Positions 55,967-64,000 of a stretch of 64,000 nucleotides of DNA are shown here, piece by piece. The translations under genes and the position numbers were made by a program. The stretch is from Cyanobacteria bacterium CG_2015-22_32_23 (lineage in GTDB: Bacteria; Cyanobacteriota; Cyanobacteriia; Cyanobacteriales; Cyanobacteriaceae). The stretch is from NCBI GenBank assembly GCA_009993045.1, contig JAACUG010000074.1:1-64000 (forward strand), in the 5' to 3' direction. How positions within the stretch are numbered: the stretch's first letter is position 1; the number at the start of each line of letters is the position of its first letter. The notes below the pieces were generated by a model. The model was not told where the DNA came from, made no database searches, and worked only from the letters and a program-made list of their open reading frames with translations.

Positions 55967-55995
55967 AATTCCCCCAAAATTGGAGGTTAGGAGGC
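55967..55995. repeat. Decayed, inverted copy of the palindromic repeat
   Basis: Read on the minus strand it gives GCCTCCTAACCTCCAATTTT and then GGGGGAATT, clearly related to the units after rnj but with one arm changed. Confidence 0.65.
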
Positions 55996-56029
55996 AAAAA
56001 TTCTCACAAATAATTTACTCTTATACTAA

Positions 56030-56458
56030 TTATCTATCTCCTATGGATAAAATATGATTAGCACCAAAAATAGCTTCATAATGACGATAAAATTTTAATT
56101 CAATAATATTATAAAAAGGATCTTGCAAAAAGAAGGTTTTATGTTCGGTTAATTCATTTTTAAACCTTAATTTCGGTGTTTGATATAACTCTAAATTATG
56201 ATAATTGCATCTTGTTAATAAAGTATCCCAATCAGATTCATTGGTAAAAATTAAACCAAAATGACGAGGATAAATATTAGCTGGAGGTGTTAAATTTTCT
56301 TTGGTAATATGTCCCACTAATTGATGTCCATAAAAATCAAAAATAACAGCGTGTTGATTTTCTCTACCTATTTTTGAACCTAAAATATTACTATAAAAAA
56401 TTTTTGCTTTCTCAATACTATTAATAGGAATTGCTAAATGAAAAATAACTTTATCCAT
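56030..56458 (-). CDS. VOC superfamily (glyoxalase/dioxygenase-like) protein
   Basis: 142 residues. Start FHLAIPINSIEKAKIFYSNILG carries the first metal-ligand-type His of the VOC fold, and a second half with FFLQDPFYNIIELKFY carries the Glu. The protein may be a lyase, dioxygenase or resistance protein; substrate unknown. ATG at 56458 preferred over TTG six bases upstream. It is divergent from the DmeF-like gene. Confidence 0.75.
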   Translation of the reverse strand: MDKVIFHLAIPINSIEKAKIFYSNILGSKIGRENQHAVIFDFYGHQLVGHITKENLTPPANIYPRHFGLIFTNESDWDTLLTRCNYHNLELYQTPKLRFKNELTEHKTFFLQDPFYNIIELKFYRHYEAIFGANHILSIGDR

Positions 56459-56614
56459 AATCAAACTAAATATTTTTTTACTAATAATTTATAGTTAATA
56501 ACTATAAATACTATAATAAACTAATTAAAAAACTTTCAATTGACCTAAAAAATTTTGACTTTGAGTTTTAACTTTTTTTGGCAAAACAATAAGAGAAAAT
56601 TAATCAAAAAAAAT

Positions 56615-57541
56615 ATGCACTACCATAACCTAGAAAAATGGCAACATTCTCATAATTTTGTCATAGAAGATCAACATCAAAGCGAAAAAAAGACTTTAAT
56701 TGTCTTGGGAATTACTTTTATTACCATGATAGCCGAAATTATTGCTGGAACTACTTTTGGTTCAATGGCATTATTGGCGGATGGTTGGCATATGGCAACT
56801 CATGTGGGTGCTTTTAGTATTACTGTATTAACCTATCGTTATGCTCGTATTAATGCCTATAATCCTAAATATACTTTTGGCACGGGAAAAGTTACTGTTT
56901 TAGGCGGTTTTGCTAGTGCGATCGCATTATCCGTAATTGCTTTAATTACTGGTATTGAGTCAATAATTCGTTTGTTTCAACCCCAAGAAATACAGTTTAA
57001 TCAAGCAATTTATGTGGCTATTTTAGGGTTAATCGTCAATATTGCCAGTGCTTTTTTATTACAAGAACATCACCACCATGACCATGAGCATTCTCATCAT
57101 CACCATGATCATAACCTTCAAGCAGCATATTTTCACGTTTTAGCCGATGCTTTAACCTCGGTATTAGCAATTATTGCCTTATTAAGTGCCAGAGAATGGG
57201 GTTGGCTTTGGATGGATTCTGTCATGGGATTAGTGGCTACCCTCGTTATTGGTAAATGGGCATGGGGTTTAATTGGTGAAACATCGACTATGTTACTTGA
57301 CGGCACTGTCAATCAAAAAACCAAACTAGAAATTGCTAATATTATTGAATCAGATGCTGATAATCGCATTGTAGATTTACATTTTTGGAATATCAGTGAA
57401 AACTATTTCTCGGCGACAATTTCCCTTGTGACTTATAATCCACAACCCCCTGAATATTATAAAAATTTACTCAAAAATATACCTAATTTATCTCATATTT
57501 TGATTGAAGTAAATCTTTGTGATGATGAAAACTGTCAATAA
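56615..57541 (+). CDS. DmeF-like cobalt/nickel CDF transporter
   Basis: 308 residues from the ATG at 56615, which gives MHYHNLEKWQHSHNF; an earlier ATG at 56555 would add 20 residues. Six membrane helices, metal-site motifs LLADGWHMATH and HVLADALTSVL, and a His-rich loop with HHHHDHEHSHHHH between helices four and five. The N-terminal SHNF...SEKKT pattern matches the DmeF group that exports Co2+ and Ni2+. Regulator not visible nearby. Confidence 0.8.
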   Translation: MHYHNLEKWQHSHNFVIEDQHQSEKKTLIVLGITFITMIAEIIAGTTFGSMALLADGWHMATHVGAFSITVLTYRYARINAYNPKYTFGTGKVTVLGGFASAIALSVIALITGIESIIRLFQPQEIQFNQAIYVAILGLIVNIASAFLLQEHHHHDHEHSHHHHDHNLQAAYFHVLADALTSVLAIIALLSAREWGWLWMDSVMGLVATLVIGKWAWGLIGETSTMLLDGTVNQKTKLEIANIIESDADNRIVDLHFWNISENYFSATISLVTYNPQPPEYYKNLLKNIPNLSHILIEVNLCDDENCQ

Positions 57542-57565
57542 GTAAAGGGTAAATTTCTATCTACT

Positions 57566-57644
57566 ATCTCCCCGTTTCCTTTTATCTCCCATCTCCCCCC
57601 GTTTCCTTTTATCTCCCATCTCCCCCCGTTTCCTTTTATCTCCT
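57566..57644. repeat. Three 27-bp tandem repeats before the ABC permease
   Basis: Units 57566-57590 (two bases shorter), 57591-57617 and 57618-57644, pyrimidine-rich (ATCTCCCCCCGTTTCC then TTTTATCTCCC). Transcribed from the plus strand this is a C/U-rich leader; on the other strand the units contain GGGAGAT words. Confidence 0.9.
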
Positions 57645-57765
57645 ATCCTTATGTAAGATTTTATAGTTTACTGAGTTAGATAAATCAGAGGATCTATTTT
57701 TGATAACTAAACAGTATAATTTCTAGGGATATAATTCTCCTCAGTGTAATCTTTATCACATTTTT

Positions 57766-59487
57766 ATGAAAACTTTTCCTACTCCTGAAACATTACGAAG
57801 ATTTCCTTTCGGATTGGCGGATATAGTTGTCATTCTCGGTACATTAGTTCTGTTAGCCATTATCGCAAAATTAGGGCAGGGAACTTTAGTTACATTCCGT
57901 CCTCCTGACGTATTGCCAACCGTGGATCTTGGTGTAGAAAACTTGGTTTATTATACTGGTAGATCAACTTTAAGGATGTTTATTGCTCTATTTTGTTCTA
58001 CCGTCTTTACTTTAGTCTATGGGTATATTGCGGCTAATAGTGTTAAAGCGGAAAGAATCATGATTCCTCTGCTTGACATTCTACAATCTGTACCAGTTTT
58101 AGGTTTTTTGTCTATCACCGTTACAGGTTTTATTGCTTTATTCCCGGGTAGTTTATTAGGATTAGAAGCCGCATCTATTTTCGCTATTTTTACTAGCCAA
58201 GTCTGGAATATGACTTTTTCTTTTTATCAATCTTTAAAAACTGTCCCCAAAGAATTACAAGAAGCTGCTGTTTTATATCAATTATCGGGTTGGCAAAAAT
58301 TTGTCAAACTAGAAGTGCCTTCTGCTACTATTGGATTACTGTGGAACGCTATGATGAGTTTTGGTGGGGGTTGGTTTTTTGTGACAGCTAGTGAGGCTAT
58401 TAGTGTTTTAAATCAAGAATACACTTTACCAGGTATCGGTTCTTATCTAGCTATGGCTATCACTCAAGAAAATATGATGGCATTGGGAGAGGCATTAGTA
58501 GCCATGACTATAATGATTATTCTAGTAGATCAATTCTTTTGGCGACCATTAATTGCTTGGTCAGATAAATTTCGATTGGAACAGAGTGCATCGGTAAATG
58601 TAATAGAATCATGGGTTTATGACATTTTAACTACCGCTAGAATTCCCACCTTAGTAGCACAAAGTCTAACTCCTTTCAGTGATAGAGTTAATGAAATTTT
58701 ATCGGCATTGAGTAAACCTTCAAAACAAGACAAAAAAACTGTTTCGAGTAACAGTGAAACTATTTATAACATCACCTTATGGTTAATTCTCGGTATTTTA
58801 ATCGCCTTAATTTTACACTTTATTATCTCCACCGTTGGCATAGGAGAAATTTTCCGAGTGTTAGGATTAGGATTTTTAACATTACTCAGAGTAACATTTT
58901 TACTTATTTTTGCTACCTTAATTTGGACTCCCATAGGAGTAGCCATCGGCTTTAATCCTAAATTAGCCAATTTTTTACAACCCGTAGTTCAATTTTTAGC
59001 CTCTTTTCCTGCTAACTTTATTTTTCCTTTTGCCACTTTATTTTTTATCCGTTTTAACATCAGTCTTGGTTGGGGTAGTATTTTATTAATGGCTTTAGGC
59101 GCACAATGGTATATTCTTTTTAACTCCATCGCTGGCGCTCAAAGTATTCCCACAGATTTAAGAGAAATGTCTCAAGATATAGGCTTAAAAGGGTGGCAAC
59201 GATGGCAAAAATTGATTATCCCTGGTATTTTTTCTGCTTGGGTGACAGGAGGAGTTACCGCTAGTGGTGGTGCTTGGAATGCTAGTATTATAGCCGAAGT
59301 AGTTAGTTGGGGATCAAATACCTTAGTTGCAGAAGGATTAGGCTCATATATTACCAAAGCTACAGAAATGGGAGATTGGCCTCGTATTGCTTTAGGTATA
59401 GCTATCATGAGTTTATTTGTGGTAGGTATAAATCGTTTATTTTGGCGCAAACTCTATCAATTGGCTGAAGAAAAATATCATTTATAA
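57766..59487 (+). CDS. ABC transporter permease, two fused NrtB/SsuC-like domains
   Basis: 573 residues with two permease domains (about 60-260 and 360-560), each with an EAA-type loop: LKTVPKELQEAAVLYQLSGWQKF and AQSIPTDLREMSQDIGLKGWQRW. One chain thus supplies both halves of the membrane channel of an importer of the nitrate/sulfonate/bicarbonate class. The ATPase gene follows after 55 bp. No solute-binding protein gene is adjacent, so the substrate is open. Confidence 0.88.
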   Translation: MKTFPTPETLRRFPFGLADIVVILGTLVLLAIIAKLGQGTLVTFRPPDVLPTVDLGVENLVYYTGRSTLRMFIALFCSTVFTLVYGYIAANSVKAERIMIPLLDILQSVPVLGFLSITVTGFIALFPGSLLGLEAASIFAIFTSQVWNMTFSFYQSLKTVPKELQEAAVLYQLSGWQKFVKLEVPSATIGLLWNAMMSFGGGWFFVTASEAISVLNQEYTLPGIGSYLAMAITQENMMALGEALVAMTIMIILVDQFFWRPLIAWSDKFRLEQSASVNVIESWVYDILTTARIPTLVAQSLTPFSDRVNEILSALSKPSKQDKKTVSSNSETIYNITLWLILGILIALILHFIISTVGIGEIFRVLGLGFLTLLRVTFLLIFATLIWTPIGVAIGFNPKLANFLQPVVQFLASFPANFIFPFATLFFIRFNISLGWGSILLMALGAQWYILFNSIAGAQSIPTDLREMSQDIGLKGWQRWQKLIIPGIFSAWVTGGVTASGGAWNASIIAEVVSWGSNTLVAEGLGSYITKATEMGDWPRIALGIAIMSLFVVGINRLFWRKLYQLAEEKYHL

Positions 59488-59542
59488 AAATCAATAGTTA
59501 AGAAGCATATCATTTATTATTATCTATTATTATCTCAAAATT

Positions 59543-60871
59543 ATGACACAAACTGAAACTCTTATTAGTGTAGAAAAAGTCTCGAAAAGTTTTCCCTTAC
59601 CCGATGGCAAAGGAGAATTTACTGTTTTAAAAGACATTAATTTAACCATCAATTCTGGCGAAGTTGTCGCATTATTAGGGCGTAGTGGTAGCGGTAAAAG
59701 TACTTTATTGAGAATCATGGCTGGATTAATTCCTCCGAGTCAGGGTAGAGTTTTAAGTAACGGTGTGCCTTTAAATGGTTCAAATTCTGATGTCGCCATG
59801 GTATTTCAGAGTTTTGCTCTTTTACCTTGGTTAACAGTTCAAGAAAATGTAGAATTAGGATTAGAAGCACAAGGAGTTAAACGGGCAGAAAGAGGAAGAA
59901 AAGCCCTCAAAGCCATTGATTTAGTCGGTTTAGATGGTTTTGAAAGTGCTTACCCTAAAGAGTTATCAGGAGGCATGAAACAAAGGGTTGGTTTTGCTAG
60001 AGCTTTTGTTTTGCAACCTCAAGTATTATTTATGGATGAGCCGTTTAGTGCCTTAGATGTATTGACTTCGGAAAACCTACGGGGTGAAATTGATGATCTT
60101 TGGAATGCCCAAACTTTTCCTTCTCAAAGTATTTTAATCGTAACTCATAACATTGAAGAAGCAGTATTTTTAGCTGATAGAATCATTATTCTAGGCTCTA
60201 ATCCTGGTATCATTAGGGGAGATGTCAAAGTAGATTTACCAAGATCGCGCGATCGCAATAGTGAAGAATTTAAAGACTTGGTTAACTATATCTATACTGC
60301 CATGACTAATCCTCAAATTGAAGTCATGGATCAAAAAACCATAACAAGTGACACTACAAGCAGTATAACGGAATCTCCCTATACTTATCCGTTACCCCAT
60401 GTCAGAGTAGGAGGAATTAGTGGTTTATTAGAACTCATTGTAGAACAAAAAGACGGCATTGATGATATTCCGATCTTAGCAGAACGTTTACAATTAGCTG
60501 TAGATGATTTATTACCTATTCTCGATGGCGCTGTTTTATTAGGTTTTGCTGAAGTAGCCGACGGTGATATTAAACTTACTGATATAGGGGAAGATTTCGC
60601 TACCACCACGATTTTACGCAGTAAAGATATTTTCCGACAACAAGTTTTAAAAAGAGTGCCAATTTTCAATAGTATTCTACAAACTTTACGAGAAAAACGC
60701 AATGGTTCAATGAGAGCAGATTTTTTCCTTGATTTATGGGATGATTACTTCCCAAAAGCAGAAGCTGAACGTCAGTTTGCGACAGCTATAGATTGGGGAC
60801 GTTATGGGGAATTATTCGAGTATGATGCTAGTGAAGAGCGTCTTTATCTTTCTGAATTACAAACTCAATAA
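59543..60871 (+). CDS. ABC transporter ATPase with AAA-associated C-terminal domain
   Basis: 442 residues. Walker [13 protein letters not shown], signature [14 protein letters not shown] and Walker [13 protein letters not shown] in the first 240 residues. The last 150 (about 290-435) match the AAA-associated domain attached to a subgroup of nitrate/sulfonate-type ATPases and include winged-helix-like [26 protein letters not shown]. The domain may sense substrate or nucleotide. It overlaps the end of uvrB by 15 bp on the opposite strand. Confidence 0.88.
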   Translation: MTQTETLISVEKVSKSFPLPDGKGEFTVLKDINLTINSGEVVALLGRSGSGKSTLLRIMAGLIPPSQGRVLSNGVPLNGSNSDVAMVFQSFALLPWLTVQENVELGLEAQGVKRAERGRKALKAIDLVGLDGFESAYPKELSGGMKQRVGFARAFVLQPQVLFMDEPFSALDVLTSENLRGEIDDLWNAQTFPSQSILIVTHNIEEAVFLADRIIILGSNPGIIRGDVKVDLPRSRDRNSEEFKDLVNYIYTAMTNPQIEVMDQKTITSDTTSSITESPYTYPLPHVRVGGISGLLELIVEQKDGIDDIPILAERLQLAVDDLLPILDGAVLLGFAEVADGDIKLTDIGEDFATTTILRSKDIFRQQVLKRVPIFNSILQTLREKRNGSMRADFFLDLWDDYFPKAEAERQFATAIDWGRYGELFEYDASEERLYLSELQTQ

Positions 60872-62848
60872 CTTCGAGCGTAAATTTTTAATTTTATCCC
60901 GATATTCAGCCGCTTTTTCAAACTCTAAGTTTTTAGCGGCTTTTTGCATTTCTTCTTCAAATTGTTTAATTAAATTAGGTATTTTATCTAAAGTTATTTC
61001 TTCCAAATGCGTAGAAACTTCTTCTAATTCCTGTTGATTTAATTTTCTTGATATATCTAAATATTCTAAAATGGAGTTACCAGATTTTTTGATAATAGAT
61101 TGAGGAATAATGTTATTTTCTTGATTATATTTAAGCTGAATTTCTCGACGACGATTAGTTTCATTGATGGCTTTTTCCATACTTTGAGTGAAGTTATCAG
61201 CGTATAAAATTGCTTGTCCATTTACATGACGTGCTGCCCTTCCCATGGTCTGAATTAATGATTTTTCGGATCTTAAAAAACCCTCTTTATCTGCATCTAA
61301 AATAATGACTAAAGATACCTCTGGTAAGTCTAAACCTTCCCTTAATAAATTTACTCCAATTAAGACATCAAAATCTCCTGCTCTTAATCCTTGTAAAATT
61401 TCAATTCTTTCAATAGATTGAATCTCTGAATGTAAATATTGTACATTTATCCCTCGTTCTTGTAAATATTCCGTCAAATCTTCTGACATTCGCTTCGTTA
61501 AAGTAGTAATTAAAACTCTTTCTTTTTTACTAATTCTCTCTTTTATTTCCGAAAATAAGTCATCTATTTGTCCCTCGCTAGGTCTTACAAAAACTTGAGG
61601 ATCTAAAATGCCTGTAGGGCGAATAATTTGCTCAAAAATTTGATTATTTGATTGCTCAAGTTCCCAATTACTAGGAGTAGCTGAAACGAAAATACATTGC
61701 TTAACTTTTTGCCAAAATTCATCGGCTTTTAAAGGGCGATTATCCGCCGCACTAGGTAAACGAAAACCATGATCAATTAACACTTTTTTCCTTGCTTGAT
61801 CTCCGTTATACATTCCTCTAATTTGTGGTACAGTTACATGGGATTCATCTACTACTAAAAGCCAATCTTCAGGGAAATAATCCACTAAACAATCGGGAGA
61901 TTCTCCTGTTTTTCTTCCTGTTAAATGACGAGAATAATTTTCGACACCGTTACAATATCCTACCTCTTTTAACATTTCTAAATCATAGTTAGTTTTTTGT
62001 TTTAATCTTTGTGCTTCCACTAATTTTCCTTGTTTTTCAAACTCTATTAATCTTTCTTCTAATTCTTCTTTAATATCGGCGATCGCTTGTTCTACCCGTT
62101 CCTGTGGTGTTACAAAATGCTTGGCAGGATAGATATTAATCTGCTCTAATTCTTGTAATAATTGACCAGTAACAGGGTCTAAAAGAGAAATTGCTTCAAT
62201 TTCATCTCCAAAAAATTCGACTCGTATAACTCGATCTTCATAGGCTGGGACAACTTCTAAGACATCTCCTTTGATTCTAAAAGTAGCACGACGCAAGTCA
62301 ACATCATTGCGAGTATATTGGACATTAACTAAATCTCGAAGGAGTTGACGAGGATCATATTCTTGGTTAAGGTGTAAAGGAATAGAGGCTTTGAGATATT
62401 CAACGGGCATTCCCAAACCGTAAATACAACTAATAGAAGCCACCACAATAACATCTTTTCTTTCAAATAAAGATCTTGTGGCAGAATGTCTTAACATATC
62501 AATCTCATCATTAATAGATGAACTTTTCTCGATGTAAGTATCGGTAACAGCGATATATGCTTCGGGTTGGTAATAGTCGTAATAACTAACGAAATATTCC
62601 ACCGCATTATGAGGAAAAAATTGCCTTAATTCATTACAAAGTTGAGCCGCAAGGGTTTTATTATGGGCTAATACTAAAGTTGGTTTTTGATGGTTTGCAA
62701 TAGTACAAGCAATAGTATAAGTTTTTCCCGTACCCGTTGCACCTAGTAAAGTTTGAAAACGATTACCCCATTGCAATGATTTTACCATAGATGCAATGGC
62801 GTTTGGTTGATCTCCCGTAGGTTTAAAAGGTGCGTGTAAGGTAAACAT
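60857..62848 (-). CDS. uvrB: UvrABC system protein B
   Basis: 663 residues, nucleotide excision repair helicase-like subunit that verifies damage and loads UvrC. Walker [13 protein letters not shown] near 38-49, the damage-contacting beta-hairpin [11 protein letters not shown], Walker B-like LVVDESHV, motif [12 protein letters not shown] and the C-terminal UVR domain ([21 protein letters not shown]) are all seen. Normal length. Confidence 0.97.
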   Translation of the reverse strand: MFTLHAPFKPTGDQPNAIASMVKSLQWGNRFQTLLGATGTGKTYTIACTIANHQKPTLVLAHNKTLAAQLCNELRQFFPHNAVEYFVSYYDYYQPEAYIAVTDTYIEKSSSINDEIDMLRHSATRSLFERKDVIVVASISCIYGLGMPVEYLKASIPLHLNQEYDPRQLLRDLVNVQYTRNDVDLRRATFRIKGDVLEVVPAYEDRVIRVEFFGDEIEAISLLDPVTGQLLQELEQINIYPAKHFVTPQERVEQAIADIKEELEERLIEFEKQGKLVEAQRLKQKTNYDLEMLKEVGYCNGVENYSRHLTGRKTGESPDCLVDYFPEDWLLVVDESHVTVPQIRGMYNGDQARKKVLIDHGFRLPSAADNRPLKADEFWQKVKQCIFVSATPSNWELEQSNNQIFEQIIRPTGILDPQVFVRPSEGQIDDLFSEIKERISKKERVLITTLTKRMSEDLTEYLQERGINVQYLHSEIQSIERIEILQGLRAGDFDVLIGVNLLREGLDLPEVSLVIILDADKEGFLRSEKSLIQTMGRAARHVNGQAILYADNFTQSMEKAINETNRRREIQLKYNQENNIIPQSIIKKSGNSILEYLDISRKLNQQELEEVSTHLEEITLDKIPNLIKQFEEEMQKAAKNLEFEKAAEYRDKIKNLRSKLLSL

Positions 62849-62895
62849 GAATTAGGAATTTTCCTACAAATAATTTTTTTTGCGTTAATTACTAA

Positions 62896-64000
62896 CTACT
62901 TTAAACTTTCTTGAGAGGAGAGATGAGAGTTTTTTTTATTTCGATTAGTATTTATGGAAGAAGCATCAAATTTTGGCAAAGTAAAATGGAATTTACTCCC
63001 CAGATTTTTCCCCTCAGATTGAGCCCAGATTTTGCCTCCCCAATTTTTAACGATTTGCCGACAAATAGCTAATCCTAACCCTGTACCTCCAGCAGATCTT
63101 CTTAACGCGCCTTCTTCCTGATAAAATCGATCAAATACTTGATCTAGTTTTTCAGGCTCAATACCTCTACCATTATCTGCGATGGTGATTTGTAAAGTAT
63201 CTTCATCTATTTCTTGTACTTGTATAGTAACTTGTCCGCTACCGTCAGTAAATTTACAAGCATTATCTAATAATTTAGTTAAAACCTCTACTAACCATTC
63301 TCCATCAGCTTGTACTAAAGGTAATTCATCTATTACTAAGTTTTTAATAGTCGGTATTACACTTTGATCTTGACGAGAACGAATATGAGATAATGATAAA
63401 TCGATACATTCTTCTAAGGATAAAGGTTCGCAATTCCATTCTACAGTACCCCCTTCTAATTGAGAAAGAGTGAGAAAATCTTGTACCAATTTACGCATTC
63501 TCTCCGCATCATGTAAAGCCGTAGTTAACATGACTTGACGTAACTCTTCCGACATTTCAGGCTCATTAGCCAAACTTTCTAAACATACTTGAATTGTTGA
63601 TAAAGGAGTTCGTAATTCATGACCTGTAATAGCTACTAAATTTGAACGAGTACGATCTAATGCTTCTAATTGTTCGTTAAGATTTTCTAAATTAGCGTAA
63701 GATTCTGCTTGAATTAAAGCAACACCTACTTGAGTGGCAATGGCATCTACTAAAGCAATATCTTCAGGTTTCCAAGTTATGGGAATAGCGTCACAATGGT
63801 GTAATTCCATCATTCCTAACAATTTTCCTTGATAGAGTATCGGCACCATTAACCAAGAAATAATCGAACAACTGGTAATCAATTTTGATAAAGCTGAAGA
63901 ATGATCTTGAATACGAGAATCAATAGTTACATCATCAATACTAATAGACTCTCTCACGTCTAAAACTTCTTGAAATAAAGGGTTATTTTTTAAAGGCCAA
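62896..64000 (-). CDS. GAF-domain sensor histidine kinase, 5' partial
   Basis: The frame is open to the end of the window (upstream residues NPLFQEVLD before a GTG at 63957), so the N-terminus is missing. A GAF domain ends near LVDAIATQVGVALIQAE. HisKA follows with His in ITGHELRTPLSTIQ, then HATPase with NACKF, DNGRGI and GGTGLGLAICRQI. Typical of cyanobacterial soluble GAF kinases. The signal and response regulator partner are unknown. Confidence 0.9.
   Translation of the reverse strand, partial: WPLKNNPLFQEVLDVRESISIDDVTIDSRIQDHSSALSKLITSCSIISWLMVPILYQGKLLGMMELHHCDAIPITWKPEDIALVDAIATQVGVALIQAESYANLENLNEQLEALDRTRSNLVAITGHELRTPLSTIQVCLESLANEPEMSEELRQVMLTTALHDAERMRKLVQDFLTLSQLEGGTVEWNCEPLSLEECIDLSLSHIRSRQDQSVIPTIKNLVIDELPLVQADGEWLVEVLTKLLDNACKFTDGSGQVTIQVQEIDEDTLQITIADNGRGIEPEKLDQVFDRFYQEEGALRRSAGGTGLGLAICRQIVKNWGGKIWAQSEGKNLGSKFHFTLPKFDASSINTNRNKKNSHLSSQESLK

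Noticed and set aside
60804-61037. Plus-strand gene across the end of the ABC ATPase and uvrB
   Set aside because: It overlaps two well supported genes and has no recognisable protein features.

Overview
The window looks like chromosome of a low-GC unicellular cyanobacterium of the Geminocystis/Cyanobacterium type (inference). The evidence is an AT-rich sequence, at least sixteen copies of the cyanobacterial HIP1 octamer GCGATCGC spread over the ordinary regions, heptanucleotide tandem repeats, and many cyanobacterial-type genes: ictB, a phytol-kinase-like gene, RNase J with a basic tail, a pil chemotaxis cluster followed by mlaE, and hpnH. Most of the window is housekeeping sequence.

Layout. 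1-2341: 3' part of a large TamB-like envelope protein that opens with a 15-residue tandem repeat. 2567-6554: aldose epimerase, phytol/polyprenol kinase, IctB and a secreted duplicated-domain protein, all on the minus strand. 6841-9318: an esterase fused to a solute-binding domain. 9420-14305: murB, murC, a TPR protein and gltX. 14500-20697: tRNA-Arg(UCU) carrying a 6.1 kb integrated element. 20809-28542: dapA, rnj, an ABC-2 exporter pair, a small secreted protein and cysS. 28737-39000: a hybrid kinase, an FMN-binding protein, a GH57 enzyme, a tandem MshEN-like protein, an M48 protease and a B12 radical SAM enzyme. 39013-42380: an exonuclease-like gene converging on a DndD-like ATPase with a small coupled partner. 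42499-46869: a CDF transporter, ruvX, murA and hpnH. 47117-51866: response regulator, CheW, PilJ-type receptor and MlaE. 52032-64000: a membrane protein, a CSP41-like SDR, nadE, a VOC protein, a DmeF-like transporter, an ABC importer pair, uvrB and a GAF histidine kinase cut by the window end.

The most interesting region is the compact element at tRNA-Arg. It is bounded by 43-bp direct repeats that begin exactly at the anticodon loop. It codes for a tyrosine integrase, two small ribbon-helix-helix-like proteins and a 1020-residue primase-helicase, with no virion or conjugation genes. Its non-protein signals are unusually rich: TGGATCA boxes at 11-bp spacing near both ends, palindromic TCACT-N6-AGTGA operators, a 24-bp hairpin, and two clusters of related 9-bp iterons inside the primase gene. 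The iterons are read in different frames, so they appear to be conserved as DNA, which suggests an embedded origin. Together these suggest a self-excising, self-replicating satellite-like island, comparable in concept to P4-like satellites or marine tycheposons. A second notable point is murA, which has a perfect Shine-Dalgarno sequence but no canonical start codon.
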